Positions 16,997 through 25,019 of a DNA stretch of 35,082 bases are shown here, one piece after another (position 1 is the stretch's first letter; every line of letters starts with the position of its first letter). The translations under genes were made by a program, and so were the position numbers. Origin of the DNA: Flavicella sp037132785 (GTDB taxonomy: Bacteria > Bacteroidota > Bacteroidia > Flavobacteriales > Flavobacteriaceae); NCBI RefSeq assembly GCF_037132785.1, contig NZ_JBAHZZ010000072.1, forward strand, positions 1 to 35,082, in the 5' to 3' direction. The notes under the pieces were generated by a model that did not search any database, was not told where the DNA came from, and saw only the letters and a list, made by a program, of their open reading frames with translations.

Positions 16997-18592
16997 TTAG
17001 TATCCATCATTTTGATCATAAAAATTAGGTAAATTGTCTATTTCTCTTTGAGGAAAAGGAAGGTATTTCTTTTCGCTTGTATAATTTAAACTATTGTCAA
17101 TCGAAAACTGTCTTAAGACAGCATCTGCTTCACCAAATCTTATTAAATCATATAAGCGTTGGTTTTCATATACAAATTCAACTCTTCTTTCAGCTAATAA
17201 TTCTTGCTTTGTTAGCAAAACAGTTTCTTCAAAACCAGCTCTAAGTCGAACTTTATTATAGGCTTCGATTGCTCTTGTATCTGTAGTAGATTCACCACCA
17301 GCTAAAATTGCTTCTGCATATAATAATAGCACATCAGCATACCTTAAAACAACCCAGTCATTATCTCCAATCTCTCCATCGGTTGGAAATTTAACATTAA
17401 AAGTATCCGTTGTTAAAACAGCTGGATTATAAGACAATACATCAATACTTGCATAAAACCTAACAGGCTGTAGTTCAGGATTCATTACTGTTAAAAAATC
17501 AAGTGTAGCAATATTCACACCATTTGAAGGTCCTTGTAATGTCATGGCAAAACTATGTGATTCTGAGTCTGTTTCAATTTGATCATCTAAACCACTATCA
17601 CTAGTAGCATAATTATCACTACTTACTAAATCGTAAGCTATTGAAAATATTATTTCATCATTCTTCTCTAAACCTGGATTATTTGACCAAGTACCATTGA
17701 GTACTCCATCTGTGTATCCTTCAGAAATTTCATTTCCTAATACGTGACCATAATCAATAGTTAAGTTTGCATAATACTCAGCATCTGTTAAAAGATCGAT
17801 ACTGCTATCTTCAGGGTCAGCATTAAACTCAAACTGATCAGCATTTTCTCTTTCTGTAAATATTAAGTCATAATTATAAGAAGCATTATTTTCTATAACA
17901 GATGCTAATAAAAGCTCTGCTTCCGTATAATTTGGATTAGGTTGACTTAAATATGCCTTTGATGCTAAACAAATAGCTGCTCCTTCAGAAGGGCGATATC
18001 TATTTTGTTCTGTCCCATGTAAATAAGCAATTGATGTTTTGAAATCATCAATAATTCTTTCATAAACATCAGCTTCAGGTAACTGAGGGTAATCTAATGC
18101 CTCGTCAGCAGTTACATCTAAGACTTTATCTATAAAAGGGACATTCTGATATGCTCTTACCAAATTAAAATGACACAAAGCTCTCATAAAATAGGCTTCT
18201 CCAACTGTATATTGTTGATTTTCACTAGCCAAATAACGGTTGTCAATAATAGTATTGGCATGCTTAATCGTGTGCATATTATTAGAATAATAAGTTGCAA
18301 CATCACCATTATTAGCGTCTACATTATAAGCGTTAATAGCCGGGAAATTTCCGTTTTCTGAATTAGCTCTTACGTTGTCTGATCTTAATTCTGTCAATAA
18401 GAATTCATTTGCTGGAATTTTTTGATAAGCATCTAAAACTCCATTTGCTAATGATATAAATCCATCATCAGTTTGTAGTAATTCTTCCAACGAAAGTGCA
18501 GTAGGATTACTAAGGTCTAATTCTGTTTCACAACTTGACATTAAAGCCACGAAAGAAAAACAAACGATTATATTTTTATATATATTTTTCAT
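16997..18592 (-). CDS. susD: SusD/RagB-family glycan-binding lipoprotein (pair 1)
   Basis: A 531-residue outer-membrane lipoprotein (MSSC lipobox, Cys21, then ETELDL). SusD-type alpha-helical fold with TPR-like N-terminal repeats (EAYFMRALCHFNLVRAY at ~131-147) and the typical C-terminal end segment RRVEFVYENQRLYDLIRFG followed by KKYLPFPQREIDNLP. It would cap the SusC1 barrel and bind alginate oligomers. It starts 10 bp after susC1 and ends 13 bp before the glycan-binding lipoprotein, so one operon is clear. Confidence 0.93.
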   Translation of the reverse strand: MKNIYKNIIVCFSFVALMSSCETELDLSNPTALSLEELLQTDDGFISLANGVLDAYQKIPANEFLLTELRSDNVRANSENGNFPAINAYNVDANNGDVATYYSNNMHTIKHANTIIDNRYLASENQQYTVGEAYFMRALCHFNLVRAYQNVPFIDKVLDVTADEALDYPQLPEADVYERIIDDFKTSIAYLHGTEQNRYRPSEGAAICLASKAYLSQPNPNYTEAELLLASVIENNASYNYDLIFTERENADQFEFNADPEDSSIDLLTDAEYYANLTIDYGHVLGNEISEGYTDGVLNGTWSNNPGLEKNDEIIFSIAYDLVSSDNYATSDSGLDDQIETDSESHSFAMTLQGPSNGVNIATLDFLTVMNPELQPVRFYASIDVLSYNPAVLTTDTFNVKFPTDGEIGDNDWVVLRYADVLLLYAEAILAGGESTTDTRAIEAYNKVRLRAGFEETVLLTKQELLAERRVEFVYENQRLYDLIRFGEADAVLRQFSIDNSLNYTSEKKYLPFPQREIDNLPNFYDQNDGY

Positions 18593-18602
18593 AATTAATT
18601 AA

Positions 18603-21600
18603 TTAAAATTGAAAGTTAACCCCAGCTGAAATTGTTTTTACAACAGGACCATCTCCTCTTTGATACCCTGCAGTTAATGGTGTATTAGCATTACTAGATG
18701 TTTGACCTGCTGCTTCTGGGTTAAAGCCTTCATAACCTTTAGCAGTAAAATACAGTAAATTATTACCTGTTAAATATAACCTTAGCCTATTAAAATGAAG
18801 TTTTGAAGTTAATGATTGAGGTACTGTATATCCGATAGTTAAATTTCTTAAAGTCACAAAAGAAGCGTCTTGTATATGAGCATCAGTATATCTTCTATGT
18901 ACAGTTAAATCTCTATCTGGGAAATTAGAAACCTCATTTACAGCCGATTCACTCGCATAATACAACTGATCTAGATCAGCCACCCTTACTTCAGCTCCAT
19001 GAGAACCTTGCAATTGGAAAGAGAAATCAAAATCATAATAGTTGAAATCAGAATTGAATCCCCATTCAAAATCAGGATATGGGCTACCTAACTCAGTTCT
19101 ATCATCATCATCTATAATACCATCATTATTCAAATCTTTTACATAAACATCTGCATACTGATTATTAAACCTGTTAAATGGGTTATCTACCCATTCTAAT
19201 GGAATTTCTTTCTCATAAACCCATCCGTAAAAAGAAGTTATTGGCTGCCCTACTTTAGCTATAAATTCTGTAGGTCTAGTATCTTGATCAATTCTAGAAA
19301 TAATTTGTTCATTATTACCTAAGCTTAGTACAGTATTTCTGTTTAAAGAAAATTGACCTGATGCTACCCAACGAAAGTTTTCCGTAGACATAACTCTAGA
19401 ACTTAATTCAACCTCAACACCTTCATTTTTAACCTCTCCAAGATTCTGCAACCAATTATCTGTACCATAAGTAGCGGATGACGGAGCAAAAAGAAGTAAA
19501 TCTTTACTTGTTCTTGTGTAATAATCTACTGATAAATCTAAAAACCCTCTGCCGAATGTAACATCTATTCCAGGATTGAATTCTATTAATTTTTCCCATC
19601 CTAGAGATTGATTTGCTAAAGATGTAGCTTTAACTCCAGTATCTCCATCGTAACCAACCGTACCATATGATTCCTCGAACCTATATAGTGATTCGTACAC
19701 GTTGTTGGATATTTCATTAGAACCTGAAACACCATAACTAGCTCTCAATTTTAAAAACGATATAAGATTACTTTCTGATAAGAAATCTTCGTTTGATAAG
19801 ATCCACCCCGCTGAAGCTGCTGGGAAAAACCCAAACCTTGCATCTGAACCAAACCTTGTACTACCATCACTACGCGCTGATAGTTGTACTAGGTATTTTT
19901 CATTATAATTATAATTTATTCTTCCAAAATATGAAACCAATTTATCAGTTCCATTATCTGTATATGTAGTCCCTCCATCTGCAAGTGCAATATTATTATT
20001 GAAATCATTAGAGTAGCCAACAGCCTCTGTCTCTTGTCTATAAAAATCTCTTTGAGTAAATTCAAATCCAAGAATTGAGTTGAAATTATGTTTCCCAAGT
20101 TCTTTCTTATGTAGAAGAACTGTTTCAAATGCGTATTGATTAAGTTCATCTCTTCTCTCTAACCGATAAGACTCTTGGTCTCTATTTTCTTGACCATAAA
20201 GGTAATCGAACTCATTGGACTTAGTATGTCTAAAAACACCCGAGATAGTTTGTTTAAGATTAAGACCCTTTGCTAATTTTACATCAACATAAGCAGATGA
20301 ATTTAAACTTAACTTCTTCTTTGTTCTAGATCTTTCAAGAAAATTTACAAGAGGATGAACATTTTTAGTAGTTGACAAAGTTAAACCACCTGACGTTAGA
20401 TTACTAACTAATGGAAGACCCGTATTAGGATCTCTTGCTATTGCTCTTGGATCGTCATCTGAAACAGTAAATACATGATCGAAAGCTCTTGAAAACCCAT
20501 AACTACCAACGCCTAGGTTTTCAAATAGTTTTCCTGCATCCGTTGAAACACCAACATCTGTAGAAAATTGAGTTACATACTTTAAATGTTCTTCAGTTAA
20601 GTATAATGGCACATGCCCATATTGCCTTAATGGGTCTGTAAACCTAGCAGGTAATCTATCTTGGTCATTATAATTAACATTAATACTTGCGCCAAATTTT
20701 ATTTTTTTGTTTTTTGATTTACTATCAACTTTTATTCTAGCGTTGTATTTCTTAAAGTTATCCGTTAATGCGATTCCTTCATCTTCAAGATAGCCTAAAG
20801 AAGCCGTATAGCTTGTTAATTCAGATCCTCCTCTTACGGATAAAGAGTGATTTACTATAAAGCCTCCAGGGAAAACTTGATCTTGCAAATTATTTTCACC
20901 TCCACCAAGCGAAGCTAAAAAATCCATAGCCTCAAGTTCTGCATAAGCTGTGTTATAATTCTTGATAATTCTACTATAGTTTCCGCTATCTAGTTCTATT
21001 GCATCAATTGAGCTCTGTAGCCCATCCAGTCTGTATCTTTCTTGAGCTATAGTGGTATTAAAGTTATCATTGTGTTCAGCATATTTATAACCTGTAAATG
21101 TATTGTAAGAGAATTGCGTTTTACCAATAATTCCTTTCTTAAGTGTCACTAAAATCACTCCATTTGCACCACGAGATCCATATATCGCAACGGATGAAGC
21201 ATCTTTCAATACGGTTAAAGATTCAATATTATTATTATCAATAGAAGATAAAATATCAGCATCAGTACCTAAGACAATCCCATCAACAACAATTAAAGGC
21301 GCTGATGTTCCTGTAACAGAACCTGGTCCCCTTAATGTGATTTTAGGATCACCACCCGCCTCTGATGATACAACTTGAATTCGTAAACCTGCTACCTTTC
21401 CACCAAGAGCATCTTCTACACGAGATACTGCTTGGTTCTGAAGATCAACACCAGAAATTTTGGTTAAAGCACTCGTTATATTTTTCTGTTTTTGTGATCC
21501 ATAAGCAACAACAATTACTTCATCGAGCGCTGAAACATCTTCTCTCAATAAAACATCAATAGTAGTTTGATTTTCAACAACTACCGTTTGAGAAACATAT

Positions 21601-21845
21601 CCAATATAAGAAAACTGTAATATGTCTCCTTTTTTTGCTTCAATTTGGTAGGTCCCGTCAAAATCGGTTGATACTCCTTTTGTTGTTTTTAAGACGATAA
21701 TATTAATACCCGGAATAGGGACATTATCGGTTGCAGACAAAACAGTACCTTTTATAGTACTATCTTGTGCAAATAGTGCAATGTTTAGTAACAAAACCAA
21801 AGAAAGCACCAGTTTTGTTTTAAAATTTGTAATAGATTTTTCCAT
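18603..21845 (-). CDS. susC: SusC-family TonB-dependent outer-membrane transporter (pair 1)
   Basis: A 1080-residue outer-membrane receptor. After a Sec signal peptide (~1-26) it has a carboxypeptidase D regulatory-like domain (KGTVLSATDNVPIPGINI to about residue 100), the DEVIVVAYG TonB-box region and the plug (GLRIQVVSSEAGGDPKITLRG, LKDASSVAIYGSRGANGVI). The beta-barrel extends to a C-terminal Phe (SAGVNFQF), as required for outer-membrane assembly. It imports oligosaccharides with SusD1. The leader upstream holds the tandem operator (21992-22014) and the conserved leader element. It is only distantly similar to SusC2, so the two pairs may prefer different alginate fragments. Confidence 0.95.
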   Translation of the reverse strand: MEKSITNFKTKLVLSLVLLLNIALFAQDSTIKGTVLSATDNVPIPGINIIVLKTTKGVSTDFDGTYQIEAKKGDILQFSYIGYVSQTVVVENQTTIDVLLREDVSALDEVIVVAYGSQKQKNITSALTKISGVDLQNQAVSRVEDALGGKVAGLRIQVVSSEAGGDPKITLRGPGSVTGTSAPLIVVDGIVLGTDADILSSIDNNNIESLTVLKDASSVAIYGSRGANGVILVTLKKGIIGKTQFSYNTFTGYKYAEHNDNFNTTIAQERYRLDGLQSSIDAIELDSGNYSRIIKNYNTAYAELEAMDFLASLGGGENNLQDQVFPGGFIVNHSLSVRGGSELTSYTASLGYLEDEGIALTDNFKKYNARIKVDSKSKNKKIKFGASINVNYNDQDRLPARFTDPLRQYGHVPLYLTEEHLKYVTQFSTDVGVSTDAGKLFENLGVGSYGFSRAFDHVFTVSDDDPRAIARDPNTGLPLVSNLTSGGLTLSTTKNVHPLVNFLERSRTKKKLSLNSSAYVDVKLAKGLNLKQTISGVFRHTKSNEFDYLYGQENRDQESYRLERRDELNQYAFETVLLHKKELGKHNFNSILGFEFTQRDFYRQETEAVGYSNDFNNNIALADGGTTYTDNGTDKLVSYFGRINYNYNEKYLVQLSARSDGSTRFGSDARFGFFPAASAGWILSNEDFLSESNLISFLKLRASYGVSGSNEISNNVYESLYRFEESYGTVGYDGDTGVKATSLANQSLGWEKLIEFNPGIDVTFGRGFLDLSVDYYTRTSKDLLLFAPSSATYGTDNWLQNLGEVKNEGVEVELSSRVMSTENFRWVASGQFSLNRNTVLSLGNNEQIISRIDQDTRPTEFIAKVGQPITSFYGWVYEKEIPLEWVDNPFNRFNNQYADVYVKDLNNDGIIDDDDRTELGSPYPDFEWGFNSDFNYYDFDFSFQLQGSHGAEVRVADLDQLYYASESAVNEVSNFPDRDLTVHRRYTDAHIQDASFVTLRNLTIGYTVPQSLTSKLHFNRLRLYLTGNNLLYFTAKGYEGFNPEAAGQTSSNANTPLTAGYQRGDGPVVKTISAGVNFQF

Positions 21846-21920
21846 GTTTAAAATGTTAGTTTGATTAGTGGCAATAATGATATATCGTTGATGAAATTTT
21901 TATCCTTTGTTTTATGTTTT

Positions 21921-21979
21921 TGGACTTACTTCTCTTGTAGAAATAATCATAAATAGGATAGTTTTCAGTCGTCCTTTTT
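21921..21979 (+). ncRNA. Leader element / possible antisense RNA of susC1
   Basis: On the plus strand TTACTTCT (21926-21933) can pair with AGAAATAA at 21939-21946 (one mismatch). It is followed by AGGAT (21955) and TCCTTTTT (21972-21979). The same order and nearly the same spacing occurs in the susC2 leader at 28252-28312. The second stem here is weak, and the promoter candidates (TATCCTTTG at 21901, TATGTTTTTG at 21913) are imperfect. The element could equally work in the minus-strand susC1 leader. Boundaries are approximate. Confidence 0.35.
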
Positions 21980-21991
21980 GGTTAATAAAAC

Positions 21992-22020
21992 TGGACAACC
22001 AGATTGGCTTACTAGATATA
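21992..22020 (-). promoter_or_regulatory. Tandem GntR operator and promoter region of susC1
   Basis: TGGACAACCA at 21992-22001 and TGGCTTACTA at 22005-22014, 13 bp apart start to start as in the other two pairs. The distal copy is degenerate. It abuts TATATCTA on the minus strand (22013-22020), which occupies the place of the -7 box TAnnTTTG. The susC1 leader would be about 160 nt. Confidence 0.6.
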
Positions 22021-22092
22021 TTTTGTTTTTTGGTTATTTTGACCCTATAAAGGGTTTACATATGAGCATATTATATACGATGGTCAATGTTG

Positions 22093-22208
22093 TTGTGGTT
22101 AGTGATGATTGTAGGTTTAGCGAATGGTTGTAGTTAATGAATGGTTTTAGGTTAGTGATGGTTGGGGATTAATAAATGGTTTAAGTTTAGTGACGGTTTG
22201 TGGTTATG
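22093..22208. repeat. Degenerate 17-18-bp tandem repeat
   Basis: About six imperfect copies of a unit close to GAATGGTTGTAGGTTAGT follow one another (for example gaatggttgtagttaat, gaatggttttaggttagt, gatggttggggattaat, aaatggtttaagtttagt). No reading frame is conserved. It lies in the 505-bp gap between the double-cupin gene and susC1; the remainder of that gap (22209-22320) shows nothing recognisable. Confidence 0.55.
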
Positions 22209-22321
22209 CTAAATAAATACTAATAAATTGAATGAAAAGTGCTTTTGAAGTGAGTAATATATAGAGCAAATATTTATTTTTTATTATTAGCTAATTGCTG
22301 TAAAACTCAAAATTATATTTT

Positions 22322-22338
22322 ATTTCGGATTCCGAAAT
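22322..22338. other. 17-bp palindrome after the double-cupin gene
   Basis: ATTTCGGATTCCGAAAT is a palindrome around one central base, 13 bp past the stop codon. It could be a weak terminator (5-bp stem, AT-rich but no clean T run after it on the minus strand) or a protein-binding site. Confidence 0.35.
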
Positions 22339-22350
22339 TTCAAAAACATG

Positions 22351-23298
22351 TCAATTATATTTAATGTTAATAAAATTTACTGGTCTAAAATATGTGGACC
22401 AGCAAATTTTCAATAACCAACAAGCACTATAGACAACCATAGCACTAACACTCAGGGGTATAAATTTTTGTTTTTTCTTAATTGGGTTGTGCGTTTTCAG
22501 CCATTCTTCCCCTTTCTTATCTAAAAAGAAATCCATCCAGATATAGTACATTTTCTCTCCTTTTTTCACTTCTACAGAATGACTTGAACCTAGCGGTATA
22601 TGTAGAATGGAATAGGCTGGGAAATTTATTTTAGCATTATCAGCAAAAACAACTACTTGATTGTCAGTAAGACCTAAAAACAACTGCTCTAGCATAGCAT
22701 GTTCGTGAGCTCCAACTTTATCCGGACCTGTTGTTTCAACGGTTCCCATGGCTATACGTGGAATGTATTTGTTAGGAATTATTGTACGGCTAACAGTATT
22801 TGGACTTTTTATTGGTTCGGTATACGCTTCGCAATCAGTAAATTTCGCAAAATAAATATTTTCTGTATTTTCCTTTGGAAACTCTTTTAAGTCTAAAATG
22901 TCTTGTTCTGTAAGTTCGCTAGATATTTTTATAAAATGTAGCGTGTCGTTCTTGATCGCATTAATAGAAATATCCAATACTGAATTAGGTAATAATATGG
23001 TTTCTGGTTCAATATTGTAAACCTTTTCGTTGATAATAACCTCTCCTTTCCCTTTGATAAAAAGATATATGTATTTATATCCTTCATGCATATGCTCCTT
23101 TTTAACAACATCTCCTGCCAAAGTTAGATGGTTTACAGTGATTCCTCCAATTTCATTTTCTAGTATTTTCTTATTGTATTCAACCTTATTTGGTTGTAAA
23201 CTCATATTGAGAAACTCAATAGGAATTTCCTGTGCACCTAAAACCATAAACGATAGTAAAGTTGTCGTTAAAATTAAAAAAGTATATTTTATTTTCAT
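22351..23298 (-). CDS. Secreted double-cupin protein of unknown function
   Basis: A 315-residue protein with a Sec signal peptide (~1-22), so periplasmic. Two cupin folds: ~50-125 and ~180-260. In the first, HMH at 69-71 lacks the later ligands. The second has a full cupin metal set: His198, His200, Gln205 and His240 (GAHEHAMLEQLFLG and GSSHSVEV), the same kind of HxH/Q/H set found in KdgF. It could act on unsaturated uronates in the periplasm, but this is inference. The last ~40 residues after THNPIKKKQKF are hydrophobic and Cys/Trp-containing, unlike the preceding domain, and follow an A-rich stretch, so a late frameshift is possible. It follows susD2 by 159 bp containing a strong hairpin. 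Confidence 0.75.
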   Translation of the reverse strand: MKIKYTFLILTTTLLSFMVLGAQEIPIEFLNMSLQPNKVEYNKKILENEIGGITVNHLTLAGDVVKKEHMHEGYKYIYLFIKGKGEVIINEKVYNIEPETILLPNSVLDISINAIKNDTLHFIKISSELTEQDILDLKEFPKENTENIYFAKFTDCEAYTEPIKSPNTVSRTIIPNKYIPRIAMGTVETTGPDKVGAHEHAMLEQLFLGLTDNQVVVFADNAKINFPAYSILHIPLGSSHSVEVKKGEKMYYIWMDFFLDKKGEEWLKTHNPIKKKQKFIPLSVSAMVVYSACWLLKICWSTYFRPVNFINIKYN

Positions 23299-23378
23299 AA
23301 GTGATAAATATTTGAGTTGTTTAAGGAACTCAAAATTACTATAATACTAAATTGAAATTGTAGGTTTTCTAGTATTAA

Positions 23379-23417
23379 TTCTTGGATTTACACTTTATTT
23401 TAGTGCAAACCCAAGAA
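23379..23417 (-). other. 16-bp RNA hairpin between susD2 and the double-cupin gene
   Basis: On the minus strand TTCTTGGGTTTGCACT pairs along all 16 positions with AGTGTAAATCCAAGAA, using two G-U pairs, around a 7-nt A-rich loop. On the plus strand these two pairs become A-C mismatches, so the structure fits RNA made from the operon strand. No T tract follows. It may set mRNA stability or limit downstream expression. Confidence 0.65.
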
Positions 23418-23457
23418 ATTAAATTATAAGATATTAACCCTTTTTGTTTAAAAAAAA

Positions 23458-24996
23458 TTAGTAACCAGGATTCTGTGGTAATAAATTAGGATTTCTTTGT
23501 AACTCATCTAAAGGTAATGGTAATAAATAATCATCTGAAGTAAAGTATTGTTTTTCTCCTTCTAAGCCAGAAGCACCATATACATCATAAGGAGAGTCTC
23601 CCATTTGTCTTCTTACAATGTCATACCATCTTTTGCCTTCAAAAGCAAATTCTAATCTACGCTCTTCCAATACATCTGCAACAGTAACAGTTGTAAGATC
23701 TGCTGGCACAGCACTCTCAGCTACCGTGTATTCAACATCAGCACCAGTTTTCGTAGCACCACCCATTCTTGCTCTAGCTCTTACTTCATTAATATAAGTA
23801 AGCGCCGATCCAGTATCTCCTAATTCTACTGCTGATTCAGCAGCGATTAACAATACTTCTGCATAACGTATCATAGAGTAATTATGACTTGTTGCTCTAC
23901 CACTTCCACGAGCAAATGCTCCTGGGTAACGCATATACTTTGCTATATATGGATTGTTTTTAGCGTGTGCGTGTCCGCTGATTGCAAAATTAGTATAATC
24001 TACAACACTACCATTAATTGATGCTACATCATCCAAACTGACTGCTCTTCTATAATCACCTGCATCCCAAGTAGTATAAACAGCCAACGTAGGAACTGCA
24101 ACTGACCAACCACCTCCTGAATTTCTGTCATCACCTCTAATACCTGTCATCGGTGCTATTTGATCATAAGCATTATCTTCAGCTTCAAAATTATTGTAAT
24201 CTAGTGAAAATATTGGTTCTATAGAAATATCTATTACATCTCCATTAAATAAATTTTGAAAATTAGAATCTAAACCAAGGTTATAAATACCTTTATTATC
24301 AATCACTTCTTTAGATTCGTTAAAAGCTTTTTGCCATTCACCTTGAGTTAAATACACCAAGGCCAAATAAGAACTCGCTGCTGCTTTAGAAGGTATTGCT
24401 CTAGATGTAGTTGTATTTGGCAACCAAATTTTAGCATATTCTAAATCTGCAATTATATTTGCATATACATCTGCAGCACTTGTTTTACTGATAGAAGTTG
24501 CTATATCAACATCCGTTACAGGTGCATCAATATAAGGAATATCTCCAAATAATCTTACCAAGTGAAAATAATAAAACGCTCTTGCAAAATATGCCTGTGC
24601 AGTTACTGGATTTTTAATATCTGCATCGATTTCTACATCTTCAGCTCCTGCAATGGCAAGATTAGCAGCCGCAATTCCTTGATAAGTTCTTGGCCAAAAT
24701 TCACTAATCATTCCATTACTAGCCAAAGTAGTAAATTCATTCATCTCTACTCTTCTTGTTTGTGTAGATGCAAGATCTACCATGTCAGAACGAAGCATTA
24801 ATGCGATAGAAAGTTTTCTTCCCCAAAACTTTTCATTAATTGCGTGTGTAAGAGCACCATCCACAGCTACTTGGATATCATCTGTAGTTTGAAAAAAACC
24901 GTCTGGGGCTAACAAACCTACAGGCTCTTCTTCTAAATCTGAACATCCCATTATTGATAACCCTACCAATAAAAAGAAATATTTGTATATTTTCAT
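23458..24996 (-). CDS. susD: SusD/RagB-family glycan-binding lipoprotein (pair 2)
   Basis: A 512-residue outer-membrane lipoprotein (lipobox IMGC, Cys18, then SDLEEEP). SusD features: AQAYFARAFYYFHLVRLFGDIPY in the helical N-terminal half, SMIRYAEVLLIAAESAVELG, and the end LEERRLEFAFEGKRWYDIVRR followed by YLLPLPLDELQRNP. It would form the lid of SusC2. It starts 23 bp after susC2. It is not closely similar to SusD1 beyond family motifs. Confidence 0.94.
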   Translation of the reverse strand: MKIYKYFFLLVGLSIMGCSDLEEEPVGLLAPDGFFQTTDDIQVAVDGALTHAINEKFWGRKLSIALMLRSDMVDLASTQTRRVEMNEFTTLASNGMISEFWPRTYQGIAAANLAIAGAEDVEIDADIKNPVTAQAYFARAFYYFHLVRLFGDIPYIDAPVTDVDIATSISKTSAADVYANIIADLEYAKIWLPNTTTSRAIPSKAAASSYLALVYLTQGEWQKAFNESKEVIDNKGIYNLGLDSNFQNLFNGDVIDISIEPIFSLDYNNFEAEDNAYDQIAPMTGIRGDDRNSGGGWSVAVPTLAVYTTWDAGDYRRAVSLDDVASINGSVVDYTNFAISGHAHAKNNPYIAKYMRYPGAFARGSGRATSHNYSMIRYAEVLLIAAESAVELGDTGSALTYINEVRARARMGGATKTGADVEYTVAESAVPADLTTVTVADVLEERRLEFAFEGKRWYDIVRRQMGDSPYDVYGASGLEGEKQYFTSDDYLLPLPLDELQRNPNLLPQNPGY

Positions 24997-25019
24997 ATTT
25001 TATGTTTTAAAATTATTGA

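Noticed and set aside
16984..17019. 12-codon upstream extension of the glycan-binding lipoprotein
   Set aside because: It overlaps the end of susD1, and the inner ATG gives a standard lipoprotein signal.
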